Below, piece after piece: positions 14,001 through 24,013 of a DNA stretch of 64,000 nt. The stretch comes from Ditylenchus dipsaci (Eukaryota > Nematoda > Chromadorea > Rhabditida > Anguinidae): NCBI GenBank assembly GCA_004194705.1, contig SADC01000344.1, forward strand, positions 62,001 through 126,000. The letters are read 5' to 3'. Each line of letters starts with the position of its first letter. The first letter of the stretch is position 1. The translations under genes were made by a program, and so were the position numbers. A model generated the notes under the pieces. It was not told the origin of the DNA and searched no databases. It saw only the letters and a list, made by a program, of their open reading frames with translations.

Positions 14001-14221
14001 TCTTTAACCAAAATTACCATTGTTTAGAGAATGAAGAAGAATATGAAGAAGGGGACAAGGAATCACAAGAAAAAACTCATGATTTGGAAAATGACCCAAA
14101 CATGTCTACTAGCCAGAATAGCAAGGATGCAGAGCATAAAATAGGTGATGAGCCCATTGTAAAAATGGAAGATTCTGAGATTCCAAGTTTACGAACAAGC
14201 GCCAGTATACAACATATGAAG
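5047..14221 (+). CDS. EDEM2: EDEM2-type ER degradation-enhancing alpha-mannosidase-like protein (GH47)
   Basis: ER-lumenal GH47 family protein acting on misfolded N-glycoproteins during ER-associated degradation. Exon 1 (5047-5187) encodes a signal peptide ([16 protein letters not shown]). Further exons: 6632-6707 ([20 protein letters not shown]), 6757-6811 ([17 protein letters not shown]), 8025-8100, 8149-8185, 8254-8295, 8338-8365, then about 8410 onward and 8655-8750, 8792-8810, 8871-8894, 8951-8974, 9018-9106 ([15 protein letters not shown]), 10811-10841, 11259-11350 ([12 protein letters not shown]), about 11650-11768, 11812-11859, 11934-11994, 13299-13409 ([13 protein letters not shown]), 13464-13560 ([16 protein letters not shown]), 13606-13629, 13674-13833, 13874-13973 and 14028-14221. 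The last two encode an acidic tail. At least ten one-base losses in short runs break the frame but restore conserved residues when allowed for. The true last exon may be downstream (18597-19015). Confidence 0.93.
5364..6580. mobile_element. 1.2-kb near-perfect palindromic transposon in EDEM2 intron 1
   Basis: Starts CAGTTGCGGAAAAAAGTTAC and ends with its reverse complement; TA dinucleotides flank both sides (5362-5363 and 6581-6582). The two arms of about 600 bp are almost identical, meeting near 5970. A second copy of the AAAAAAGTTACCGCCCGAT block lies about 210 bp inside each end. TA duplication and TIR suggest a Tc1/mariner/pogo-type non-autonomous element. The open frames in the arms mirror each other and I do not regard them as genes. 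Confidence 0.92.
6966..7201. repeat. foldback MITE family F, copy 2
   Basis: Inverted repeat with ends AAAGGGCCATTGCC and GGCAATGGCCCTTT and the shared central CTTGGTTTCTAACA / TGTTAGAAACCAAG stem. This copy preserves the outer ends best. It lies in an EDEM2 intron. Confidence 0.88.
7215..7282. repeat. simple repeat (TATTATTTCT)n
   Basis: A run of TATT and TTTCTA units of about 68 bp, just beyond family F copy 2, in an EDEM2 intron. Confidence 0.8.
9110..10135. repeat. imperfect inverted repeat with exon-like block in both arms
   Basis: TTTTTCAGGCTGGTGAGCTG near 9335 pairs with CAGCTCACCAGCCTGAAAAA near 9872; outside it GCTGAACACGAATTTTCAC (9239-) pairs with GTGAAATTCGTGTTCAGC (9968-). The left block 9190-9319 is bounded by TTTTAG and CAG/GTGAGA and is open for 43 codons; its mirror copy on the other strand reads related residues (FHKIRPPNM versus FHKIRLPNM). 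The repeat occupies the EDEM2 intron 9107-10810. EDEM2 relatives have no residues here, so the block is not part of the conserved protein. Confidence 0.7.
10327..10700 (+). mobile_element. decayed pogo-like element
   Basis: TACAGTTGAACCTCTGTTTATC near 10319 resembles the left end of the CAGTCAA family seen elsewhere in the window. A vague complement (GAACCGGACGAAAA) occurs near 10632. No right terminus can be placed. Weak call within an EDEM2 intron. Confidence 0.35.
12342..12585 (+). mobile_element. CCGTATTT-family MITE (AATTAG cassette)
   Basis: Left end TA then CCGTATTTTCTCTATTAA, followed by a palindrome AATTAGTCC/GGGCTAATTA. The internal backbone GAATCGGTAGAGCACATGGG with AAGAAAACGC is shared with the copies at 20114, 48592 and 56741. 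The right end GGGGTCTAATTATTAG, GGGGGCTAATAA is recognisable but its final CGG is eroded. In an EDEM2 intron. Confidence 0.8.
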
Positions 14222-14260
14222 GTATGTTACATACGCATGCTTCCTGAATAACTACCCCCT

Positions 14261-14668
14261 CGATCACATAGGCGAGTCAAGGTCGAGGTCAAGCTCGTGA
14301 TTCTCAACCTTTGGTGATTAGAGGGAATTTTTTATACTTTTTGTCACTCTTTATATACAAATGAAAGCTTAGATTCTGAGCTATCTTTTACATTGGAAAT
14401 TATTTCATTGATGTGACAAAAATGGATGTGACAGCACAAAAGTTGGAGGCTGGTTGAGGTCCAGGTCGAGGTAGCTCGACCAGGACCTCGACCACCTTAA
14501 CATCATATTTACTTTTTTCGTGATGATGAAATATTTTCTGATGTAGAAGATAGCTTGAAATCTAAGCTTTCGTTTGGTATATAAAGAATGACAAAAAGTA
14601 TAGAAAAATTCTCTCTGATCACCAAAAGGGTTGAAAAAAACACGAGCTCGACTCGCCTATGTGAGCAC
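14261..14668. repeat. foldback element
   Basis: CACATAGGCGAGTC near 14266 pairs with GACTCGCCTATGTG near 14650; the arms also share TTTGTCACTCTTTATA / TATAAAGAATGACAAA and AAAGCTTAGATT / AATCTAAGCTTT. The centre holds GAGGTCCAGGTCGAGG-type repeats. It lies just 3' of the last firm EDEM2 exon. Confidence 0.85.
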
Positions 14669-14977
14669 CGGTACAGAAACACTAAATATTAGAGACGCAT
14701 AACCGCATATTTATTTAAAAAATATCAGCACCGCACTACACTTTTACACTAAGCCGCGAACCATCTCTACAAAACATGAGTAATTAAATGGCCGCTGTAT
14801 GTAGCCAAACATTAGTTCAATTTCAACTTTTTAAACTGCCTTCAATTGCAACCTATAATTTAACTGGCGTAAAAAGTCATCATTCCTATTTTAAAGTGTT
14901 TTCTGCGTCTATTTTATTGACTCCATCATTTAAAAATTCAAAAAACAAAATCGCACAGTCGAAATTGCCGTTGAAAT

Positions 14978-17655
14978 GAACGACACCCAACTTGCGGTAA
15001 TCCAAACTTGCGACACCCGACTTGCGGTAATCCAACTTGCGACACCCGACTTGCGGTAATCCCAACTTGCGACACCCAACTTGCGGTAATCCCAACTTTG
15101 CGGACACCCAACAAACACAAGATTGCGAAATTCCAAAAACCTCAATTCACAACCCATTAAAACCATTTTCACCTGAACAAGGTGCTGAATCACATAACTA
15201 CCCCTGACTTCTATACGGTTCCTATTTCGAATAAAAAACAAATATACGAGAAAAATCATAATAATTACCATGGTAATTACTACCCAGCATATCACTCAGC
15301 GCCAATAACATCCTTTATTGAAAAAATCAGGATATTATTCAACAATGTAACAACAAAAATATGTAGAGCGGAATAAACAAGGTTAGAACTGATCATTAAT
15401 TTGCATTTCGACCACTGCTCTTCGGTCCTCTTCTTCTTGGTCCACCTCTTCAAATGCAGCGTTGGCCGGCAGGACATGCTCTATTTCAGGTTCATCTTCA
15501 GCGGGAACTGGACGACTGTTGTATCCCATAAGTAACCAATATGGAGTAGAAAGGCTGCGAGTTGTTCATCAAAATCCTCCTCGTTGATTTGATTGTCCAA
15601 TACCACAGCGAATTCTTGTTGAGCTTTGGAGATCTTTTGCGACAATTCAGCTGACTCCTTGCATTCTTTTTCGGGTGGGTGACGCCCATGGTTGACATCA
15701 CTAGCATTCTCTTTCTTCGGCATGTTGGAGCTAACACAATTAGTATGTAAAACTGATGTCAAACAGGCAATCAAATAATACCTCTTTGTACCGCACAATC
15801 CATTCTCCCAGAGGACACTTTGTTCTGAAGTGGTGACGAAGCTTTCCATGATATGATTCCGCTGCGTTTGTCGTCCTCTGCCCTTTGATCCCATAAAGAG
15901 AGAAGAATGCTCCCAAAGATATCCAAGTATTCCTAAGAAATAACAACCAAATCAAAATGTTCAAAAAAGCAACCCACAGAAAATATTCGACGAGTTCATT
16001 TAGTTTGGTTACAGTCCCTCCAAGCAGGTTGAAATTATCTTGAATTCGTTGGCGGATGAGATGAGAGAGTGCGGCCAGACTTCAGGAGGAGACACTGTAA
16101 AGCACCGAGCATTCGAACCACATCCTGAACATTTCTGTCATCCCTATATTCGACGGCGAGTCCTTTCTCTTGCACCTTGAAAAAACATTGTAATTGGAAG
16201 AGAGGGTATAAGAGACTAACCTGTTTGTTGAGATTTTGCTTAACGTGAAAGGAAACACATTTTGATTTCCACCTCAGGAAAACGTTTTTTGAAAGTATGG
16301 TGTGCGGAGAATTCATGATCAAATAGCGCCGTTTTCAACTTGATTGGTTCATCGAAAGCCTCAGCGACTTAAACAAAACTTCAAATACGTTGGATGAACA
16401 ACGGACTTACTTTTCCTCCACATCTTTTTGAATGTTTCTTGTCTTTCTGCTTGAGGAAGGCTGCAACCAAAGGCATCGAGTGGATCTTCTTGACGTAGCC
16501 AAACACGCGGTAGACTTCATAAGATCCCACAGGCTTGAACTTGTAGTTACCATCGCATACAATCATCTCAGTGGTCTTGAAATAGACTTTCTGCCTTGGA
16601 GAAAAAAATATGAGCATTTCGCTATCTAAAATAAATCGGCATTGTCTATGTAGGATAAAATAAGCTTACCTCCAAAGAAAAGAAGTTGCTGCTCACGAAG
16701 CTGACATGTCTTGGAATGGACCCACGCTCAGTGCACCGAAGGAGAAAAGTTGTCATCATCCATGACAGCTGCGAAATCGGCCACCAGAGGATATTGCTTG
16801 CTTCGGGCGCGTGAGAAGGCTTTTGACAATGCAGGACGGTTAGCAACGCTGACTTGGCGAGCTTCATTACGAAATTCTAAAAAGACTCATTGAAAAACAT
16901 TCAACCAATTGAAAGAAAACCTTGGCTTTTTCCAGCAAATTCAGTCAATATTCTTTTTCAGTGCGAACGATGGCTGAAGCGGTGTTTTCTTGCGTTCCAG
17001 TTGCCAATGCGCTTGCAATAACTTCTCTATGCTTAAGTCCACCAACCTGAACTCACGCAAAAAGTATGAATCTATTACAAAATAAATATTCATTCGCTTT
17101 GATTCTTAGGCTGACAGAAATGTCATGACTCGGCCCTTATCTATCCACACACCTTTTGTTCCATTGGCTCTGATAATTGGTAGTGGAAAATTGTCGCGAG
17201 GCACATTAGCTTTCTTCCATATATCACGCATTGCTCGCACCTGTGCATTGGTAGTGATCGACCCTTTTCCATCTGTCCGTTATATTCTGTGTTGAACGAC
17301 CACGTATAGCACTTAGTTTCAGGATCAGCTTTATATTTCGTTACTGCCAGGCTCTTGCACCCAATGCGCTGATTGTAAGTGAAAACAATTGAAGACATCT
17401 GAAAACAAATTAGAAATAAAATTTTAATCAGACGACATTGTTTGAGCGCTAACGATTGTTTTGAGCGCTATAAATGATTTTGAAGCAATAAGTTAGTTGG
17501 GATTACCGCAAGTTGAGTGTCGCAAGTTGGGATTACCGCAAGTTGGGATTACCGCAAGTTGGGTCGCAAGTTGGGTTACCGCAAGTTGGTCTCGCAAGTT
17601 GGATTACCGCAAGTTGGGTGTCGCAAGTTGGGATTACCGCAAGTTGGGAGTTTAC
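14978..17655 (-). mobile_element. MULE transposon (MULE1) with tandem-repeat termini
   Basis: Both ends are arrays of CAACTTGCGGTAAT and CAACTTGCGACACC units (14985-15110 inward, 17497-17650 in reverse orientation), forming inverted termini. The left end begins GAACGACACCC, the right end reads GTAAACTCCC on the other strand. The 9-bp direct repeat CGTTGAAAT flanks the element exactly (14969-14977 and 17656-17664), as expected for Mutator-like elements. The interior encodes a MULE transposase on the minus strand. It lies between the acidic-tail exons of EDEM2 and a possible terminal exon pair. Confidence 0.93.
15481..17398 (-). pseudogene. MULE-type transposase, several exons, frames interrupted
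   Basis: Minus-strand segments in order: 17398-17141, a Cys/His-containing N-terminal block that may be a FLYWCH-like finger (CYTWSF, HRCEQC); 16867-16646; 16617-16400 with MIVCDGNYKFKPVG, the start of the MULE DDE domain; 16322-16180 with PHHTF-like and CVSFHVKQNLNKQ, matching the C-x-FH-x2-Q step of the MULE domain; 15964-15740 with RTTNAAESYHGKLRHHF, matching the family's N-x-AE-x-H block; and an acidic tail to 15481. These cover the usual domain order. Stops between segments are introns, base losses or decay; I cannot separate these without transcript data. Confidence 0.8.
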
Positions 17656-18596
17656 CGTTGAAATGTTGATGATAACGGCCTTGTTGAGCTACATGTTCAT
17701 AGGCATGCAAGCACATATATTGATCGGTCTACCTGATCTGAATTTTGCAAAAAAGGACGAATATGGTTCTTACATATCGGGTGTAGATTCATGTCGAAGT
17801 GGAGGTTCCACTCCCCAGCCTGATTTAAATTACTAAAAACACACGATTTTCAGTCGATCAAACGAAAAAAAAAAGAGCCAAGACGAGAAAAATCAAGACA
17901 TCTCTGTTTTGATCTCAGGAATTGATCAGAGTTCAAAGATCTGATGAAATCAACAGAACACCCCAAACTATCTTCTTCCACTACTCTACAGAAAGCGTTG
18001 AAGAGAATACGCAGGAGTAAAATAGCCAAGGAAATACCTATTTCTGAGGTTGTATGTGAGGTAGATTCAGTTGGAAGAGGTGAAAACCCAACAATTTACG
18101 GTGTAAAATTTATGTAGGATTGCTGCGTCCCTCTGGACGATGCCAACGCTCGGCGGCTTTAAGGAGGATGTTAAATGTGATTTACGGCAAACATATTTAC
18201 AACAATCAAGGAATATTATTTGCTCAAGGGTAGGTTTGTGTAAATAACTTGTAAATAATCAATGCGATAACTTTGTAAGCCAAACCTCGAGCCTTTTTAA
18301 CTTTAACCCAGGTACGTAACTCAAAATTTGAAAAAAGTACAGTTGGTCAAAAAAAAGTACAATTTGGTCATTTTTCGTCAAAAGTGCCATTTTATCCGTG
18401 CTTATTGATTTTGAGACCAACAAAAAAAGATTTTGACTTAAAAACTTTAAAAATAAAAAAAGATTTTGGGTCCCGAAAAAAGTACAAATCTTTTAAAAAG
18501 TACAGTTACGCTCCTTGCTTTAATCCCTTTTTTCACAAAAATTACTTGACAGACGTTTTAACACTATTCTCAAATTAATATAAAATGCGCCACGCG
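17656..18596 (+). other. no firm gene; possible cryptic coding scraps
   Basis: 17700-17836 stays open to a TAA after DLNY and contains SGVDSCRSGGSTPQPDLNY, but has no family match I recognise. 18310-18510 holds an AAAAAGTACAAATCTTTT-rich repeat also found near 3580. Otherwise AT-rich sequence. Confidence 0.3.
17998..18042 (+). repeat. 45-bp duplicated block, copy 1
   Basis: Matches 19381-19425 at 44 of 45 positions and carries GCAGGAGTAAAATAGCCAAG. Copies are 1.4 kb apart in the same orientation, on either side of the exon candidate 18597-19015. Confidence 0.8.
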
Positions 18597-19015
18597 TTTT
18601 AACAATTCTGAGGATTTCCAAAATGGAATCTCGTGGGATTCCGTACCGTTGCCAATCCGAGCCTTAACCTCATAACTTTGATTTTTAATGTCGAGTTTCC
18701 AAGTTTTAAGGCCAATTTGTAAGCCATGGGAAAATCCTCATCGTCGACCCAGATATTCAACACTCCACCCAGTAAGAATCCTGTTTTGTTGTTCACATTA
18801 AAATTTTTATATTTGCAGACATAAACTCCTTGGAAGCGCTGGAGAAACAGCGCTTTGACGTAACTGACTACTCCTTCAGCAGCTTTACTTACAGCAGGCT
18901 GGCCAGTGAACGCTACTCTGCTGACTTCAGCTCCTCGCCCTTTTCATCTATGGCTTTGGGGTCGGGACAGGTGCTGCCTACTATCATCTCGAGGAATGAA
19001 CAACTTGAACTATAA
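18597..19015 (+). CDS. candidate terminal exons, possibly of the EDEM2 gene
   Basis: An open stretch about 18600-18771 ends at a good donor (CCACCCA then GTAAGA), and TTTGCAG at 18818 opens a second exon read in phase as NINSLEALEKQRFDVTDYSF, continuing with a Ser-rich stretch (SSFTYSRLASERY, SSSPFSSMALGSGQ) to TAA at 19013. The plus strand and position suit an EDEM2 C-terminal tail beyond the MULE insertion, but these residues are not conserved in EDEM proteins I know. It could be an independent small gene. Confidence 0.45.
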
Positions 19016-19199
19016 CTTATTTTGCATTTCCTGAGACAAAATTGACAAATGCTATAGAAGTTGGCCTAGTCTATTAATTTATCTGCTACCAAACAACTAC
19101 CTAACCCACATTCCTATTTATAACGCTTTTTTCATTTTCGGGGAAATTTTGTCTGTGCAGCTAATTTATAAAATTGGTTTCGGACATAACAGAAAAATT

Positions 19200-19945
19200 A
19201 TCGGTACTTAACCCGTTTAGGCTCCCCCCCACCCCCAATTTTTGAAAAGTGACCCGAAAACACTTCCTAAGCTACTATTTCTGTTTAATACGATACAAGA
19301 AACTTTTCTAAACAGTTTCCAATTCGAAATTAAATTTTTTTTAAATTTTTTGACTTTAGCTTATGATCTTCTTAGGGTATTTGAAGAGAATGCGCAGGAG
19401 TAAAATAGCCAAGGAAATACCTATTGCTTTTAGGGTATTTAGGGTCATTTTTGACCGAATTTCGGTCAAATCTAGCAAAAAAATAAGTTTTGATTTTTTT
19501 TACTTTTTAGGGCCTATCACATATAGAACCTATGGTAAAGACATGTATAGGTAGATGCTAGTGCCGTTCGGCTTATCACCACTATTTGATTTGGTCCTCC
19601 TGTTGTGTATTTTAGGCTTAAACTTCAACAATGGTAGGCCAGCGTATGTTATGTTATCTTTTTCTAACTTTTCTTAACTTCGAGAAACATTTATGAGCCC
19701 CTCCTAAACATACGCTGGCCTACCCTTGCTTAAGCCTTAAAAATGTTAAAAAAAATTAAAAAATTACCCCGAAATACTCTAAAAAGACCATCTGGTTTTC
19801 ATTAGGTAAAGTGAAAATTCTTCAAAGAAATTTAATTTTCAAATCAGAAACTGTTTACAAATGTTTCTTGTATCTATTCTTGTATCTTCATTTTTTGGGT
19901 CACTTTTCAAAAATTTGGAGGCGTGAAGGGTGTAAATTTGAAAAA
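19200..19945. repeat. foldback element with a nested small inverted repeat
   Basis: CACCCCCAATTTTTGAAAAG near 19232 and AAACAGTTTCC near 19311 pair with AGAAACTGTTTAC near 19847 and CTTTTCAAAAATTTGGAGGC near 19903. Inside, ATGGTAGGCCAGCGTATGTT (19631) pairs with AACATACGCTGGCCTACC (19705), a second hairpin. The outer sequence recurs near 36610-36740, so it is dispersed. Confidence 0.75.
19381..19425 (+). repeat. 45-bp duplicated block, copy 2
   Basis: Second copy of the block at 17998-18042, here inside the foldback element 19200-19945, which suggests the foldback picked up local sequence or that part of it also lies at the first site. Confidence 0.75.
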
Positions 19946-20113
19946 AGTGAAAAATTTGGAGGTGTGCAAATTATAATTGCCGGTATTGTATTTGAAAAGT
20001 GTATGCCGGGTACTGTGAAGCAGTGATGTAAATTTTACAAAATTTTCACCTTCACGAGCGCAAGAGGCACTAGTGCCGGATCCAACCCTGTTTGTTTTTC
20101 AGCTAGCGGTATA

Positions 20114-20354
20114 CCGTATATTCTCTATTAGAAGGCCCGGCCTTCTATTTTCAACCCTAAAAAAGTCGGAAAAAAAATATTTCGATTTTGAGATTTTTGG
20201 GTGCTCAACTAAAATTTTAAAAGTGGAATCAGGTGAGCTCGTGCTAACTAAGAAAACGCGAAAAACAGATTTGCGAATTTCTTTTTCTATGCTGATATAT
20301 AGGTCCTCAAGGGGGCCTTCTATTAGAGAGGGGCTTCTAATCGAGAATATACGG
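20114..20354 (+). mobile_element. CCGTATTT-family MITE (GAAGGCC cassette)
   Basis: TA dinucleotides at 20112-20113 and 20355-20356 flank TIRs CCGTATATTCTC / GAGAATATACGG. Both ends carry GAAGGCC or its complement, twice on each side. The backbone GGTGCTCAACTAAAA, GAGCTCGTG, AAGAAAACGC matches the copies at 12342, 48592 and 56741. Confidence 0.92.
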
Positions 20355-20725
20355 TAGTCATTTTCGGTAATTTTTTTTATTTAGTACAAACATGCAAATA
20401 AAAAAATATGCCAAATGAAATTTTTTTACTTCACTCAAATTACCCAAAAACTGGTACCTGACTTGACAACCCTGCAGAGCTTTTTTTTTTATAAAAAATT
20501 GGTCAAATTCGATGAGCCCTAAATTCTCGGAGTTATTTTTTAAGCGTTTGCACAATTGTGATATTTCATGCTTGTTGTTGTTGACTTGCTGTTATTGTTG
20601 TTAAAACCAAATAAAAAACTTATTTTTACCACAATTTCCAACACATAAAACACTATTGAAATCCAACCAACAAACACAAGACAAAAAGGGCTCAACCCTT
20701 TCAAAAAGTAGTTCTTACACCTTAA

Positions 20726-21000
20726 TTACGTGTGTGTGTGTTTTCTTGACGTGTATTTTACGGTGAAGCAAGCATAACAAGCACATTTATCCCCCTCATT
20801 GCGACATTGCGGAACCAGGCAACTAAAAGAAAACACTTCAAACTGTCCATTAAAACACACCTTAAATCCTCCTACCCCATAATTGCACCAATTCAAGGAA
20901 CTGGTCTGGGGACTCCAAGTCTTGGAGCGAACTGCCACAATTGTCTAGTGTTCTTGTGAATGGTTGGAGTCTGCCCTCTGGACTTAGCTCTTTATACCGC
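20726..21000 (-). other. TATA box with short downstream open frame, unknown
   Basis: On the minus strand GGTATAAAGAGC near 20995 is a good TATA element. An open frame of about 70 codons follows (20938-20726) with a Cys-rich part (KCACYACF), but it starts with GTG rather than ATG and I recognise no family. Could be a short gene, a first exon or a non-coding transcript. Confidence 0.2.
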
Positions 21001-21383
21001 TACTGAATGTGCATTAAATTTCTGGTGATATTTTGAGAAAAAGTTGATCCGATTATTCAAGCATGTATTCAATTTGCCTAATTGCTCAACTTTTTTGTTG
21101 TTGGGTGGAGATTATCTTTATCTTCCTTAAATTTTTTCTATCATTCAGCTATAATTTAGTGTGTGCGTGTGTTTGGAATAGACTGGTACTTGGTTTGGTA
21201 CTGGCATCGAATTTGTTGTTGAGCTTTGGTTAGTTGCCCCTTGGATTGGGAGTTCAGAAAAAGAAGCTTTTTTCTCATAGGGTTTTTAGAATTTCCTTGT
21301 CAGCTTTTTCGGTTTATAGTGACTTTCTTATCAAATTTTTTGGTAGGATATTAACTTTTTTAACTCAACATTCAACAATTGTA

Positions 21384-21953
21384 CCGTATGACCCAAGATT
21401 TTGGTACGCTTTGTTTCGCCTGTAACTTTTTATATTTGCGTAATTTTTAGCGGTCATTTTTTGTTCGAAAGCTGAGATTCTGAGAAACAAAGTGAGACAA
21501 AACCTGCATAGTATCGTGTAACGAACCACAACAAAAAAACACTTGACAAAATTAACTGGTTTTTGAGGGATTTCAATTTTATTAACATTCGGATACGATT
21601 TCTCCACACTTTTTCACACCTTCGATGCTCTTTTCCAGTCGTCAATAATAAGCATCTAGAGAGCGGCTAATCATCTTTGCGGCAAATTCTTGATTTTAAT
21701 TAAATGCGGGCTTTAAAAAAACCCTTTGTTAATTGAAAAAGCAATTTGCCTGAAAGTTATAATTCCCTCAGAAAACTTGTGAATTTTGTCAAGTGTTTTT
21801 TTTTGTTGTGGTTCGATACAAAATATTATGCAAGTTTCGTCTTTTCTGATTCCCATAATCTCAGCTTCAGACAAAAAAGAATTGCCGAAAAAATTACGCG
21901 AATATAAAAATTTACAGGCAAAACAAAGCGTGCCAAAATATTAGGTCATACGG
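21384..21953. mobile_element. 570-bp foldback transposon with TA duplication
   Basis: TIR CCGTATGACC / GGTCATACGG with TA on both sides (21382-21383, 21954-21955). The arms pair through ACGCTTTGTTTCGCC / GGCAAAACAAAGCGT and CACAACAAAAAAACACTTGAC / its complement near 21795. The terminal CCGTAT resembles the CCGTATTT family, but the interior is different. Confidence 0.88.
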
Positions 21954-21955
21954 TA

Positions 21956-23324
21956 TTATGACAATAAATATAATAGTAATGAATAAAAATGGCTTTTTAT
22001 TTTATTTTTCACCTTAATTTTGTTTTTTTTTCTTGTGGGTAAGGCTTAGGCGACAGGCTGAGGGTATGAAGATTCTATTACTGTCGATAAACCTCAAACT
22101 TTAAAGACCCCACAAACCTTTGGAGGCTAGTCGATACTCGATTTAACCTAAGTCGGGGCCGCCGAAGGTAACCGAAGGGTGCCGACGGCGGCGGTCCAAC
22201 TATGGTCTCTGTGACCGACGCGAGCCCAAATACTATGTGTAGATTAAGGATGAAAATTATTACGAATTATGTGCCATGTAATGGAAATATATAATATTTG
22301 CAAAAAAGATATAACTTTTCAAGTTTAATATTTTAGAAAAAAAATTTAAAAAAAAAAGCGCCAATTTTCGCATCTCTACGCGTTGTTTAACCCATTAAAC
22401 AGACCATTAGCATCTGTTTTACCCACATTTGCGTCAAAATTGATTTGCGCAGCAGTAGAAAAGGCGATTAAAATTGGCAATCCAATTTCTCTTCTGTAAT
22501 AGTTCAAGGCAGAACTTTGCTTCTTTTCTTTTCAGTGAAAGACGCTGAGTCCAGGAGGCTGTTCACCTCTAAGCTACTTTTCAGTTGAATGTTTTGTTTG
22601 TTCAAAAAGTGTTGACACCAAAGACGCAGTTACAGTTTTAACTTTGATTTCATCTAAATTCCGACTACTTTCACTCCTTTCACTTTACTGATGCGTATGC
22701 ACTTAGTTTTGAACAATTTTTGCATCAGGATCCTAATTACCGACTTTTGGGGGTCAAATACCGAATCGGATCCCGATTTCAACATCACAAAAGCTCGTTC
22801 CTTTCCGGTTTTTTAGTCGGCGTCCTGATCTTTAGAGGGAGGGGTCACATTTCGAATCGAGATTTCTATTTTTAAATTACAAAATTCGTTACAAAATGTG
22901 TTCTTATAAAATTCCGATTTTGCCAAGACTCCATGTCTACTTTTTTTGTACTATCTTTGATTAAGTTCTATCCAATATGAATTTTTTTACGTTTTATCAG
23001 TTGTTTTCGTCTCTTTTTGGAAAATCCCCAACAAAATGTAAATGGGCCATTGCCGAGCCGAAGATAATTGGGTGGCTGTCTACTCTTTATCTCCCTCTAA
23101 ACTATGAGACAAGAACAGGTAGGGGGTAATTGGGTGTGCACTAGACTACCTATCAGGAAATCAATTGTATCCCAATCCCTAAAAAAGGATTATTTTCTCG
23201 ACCATTTAATCTGCTGGAAAAGGATTTGGTTGTTGTTGTACAGTCTAGTGTTCTACTACATACAAGGGCTCGTTAGTTACTGCAGTTTTTCTCTGTATTT
23301 TTTTAAATCTTGACTGGTGTTTAA
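21956..23324. other. intergenic stretch with one GC-rich hairpin
   Basis: No gene or known element. At 22155-22200 a GC-rich island in AT-rich surroundings can fold (GGCCGCCG against CGGCGGCGGTCC). The rest is unremarkable AT-rich sequence. Confidence 0.4.
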
Positions 23325-23515
23325 GAGGCATGCTCACGCGTTCCAAATCGGCGCCGCCAATTCAAACAATTTTCCTTATCATTTTTTGATTTTTATAGAA
23401 TTTATTTTTAGGTATAGCTTTATACAAACAAGTTGAAACATTGGTACAGAAATCTAATGATTAGAGGAAAAAAAATTTAAGCGGCGGGCACAATTTTGGC
23501 ATTTCATCTAAATAT
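23325..23515. repeat. foldback MITE family F, copy 3 (degenerate)
   Basis: Same arrangement as the copies at 2585 and 6966: GCCGCCAATTCAAAC near 23354 pairs with TTTAAGCGGCGGGC near 23477, and a weakened ACAAACAAGTTGAAAC centre remains. More diverged than the others. Confidence 0.65.
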
Positions 23516-23713
23516 GGTCGCTTGATCTAAGCAGCGCGATTTCGCCAATAAACCCAACTTGAAAAATGCGTAAATGAAAATGACCTTACTGAAAATTATT
23601 ACTGTGAAATTCATTAATTCATAAGCCAAAAGCAGGAAAGCAAGATATCGTCTTTTGGCCTTTTGAAAGCGCACTCTTTTTGCAGTTTGAGCAATAAAAC
23701 CAGCTTAATAATA

Positions 23714-23850
23714 CCGTAAATTCTCTATTAATCGGCTTTCCTGTACCCCCTCTCTAATAATTACCCCTATAGGAACATATGTCTCAGCTTAGCATCAATA
23801 TTTTGCAAATATGTTTTTGCGTGGACCTGGATTACCACAGGTACATGAGG
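23714..23850 (+). mobile_element. half of a CCGTATTT-family element
   Basis: TA followed by CCGTAAATTCTCTATTAATC, then CTCTCTAATAATTACCCC. No complementary right end within the next kilobase, so it is truncated or decayed. Confidence 0.6.
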
Positions 23851-23926
23851 ACTATTAAAACATCATACAAATATAATGCACCTTTGTATAGTGTACACCT
23901 AAGGACGGTCACCAGGGTGTACAGTA

Positions 23927-24011
23927 CAGTCGAAGCTCTCTATAACGACTCTCAAGGGACCGGCGAAACCCAGCCGTTTATAAAGAGCGTCGTTATAGAG
24001 AGCGTCTACTG
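23927..24011. mobile_element. 85-bp pogo-like MITE
   Basis: Starts CAGTCGAAGCTCTCTATAAC, ends with GTTATAGAGAGCGTCTACTG, flanked by TA on both sides. The centre GGGACCGGCG is shared with the MITEs at 51896 and 54420. Nearly complete palindrome. Confidence 0.88.
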
Positions 24012-24013
24012 TA

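Noticed and set aside
14985..15110. Possible CRISPR array (regular short repeats)
   Set aside because: Units are contiguous with no unique spacers, mirrored at the other end of a transposon, and the genome is eukaryotic.
14886..15295. Open frames rich in repeated LPQVGCRKL / ITASWVSQV motifs
   Set aside because: They are translations of the tandem TIR array of MULE1 in three frames.
17513..17680. Open frame of repeated ASWDYRKLG-like motifs
   Set aside because: Right-hand TIR array of MULE1, not a protein.
22150..22205. GC-rich island as a tRNA gene
   Set aside because: It folds into a single hairpin only, with no A-box, B-box or cloverleaf.
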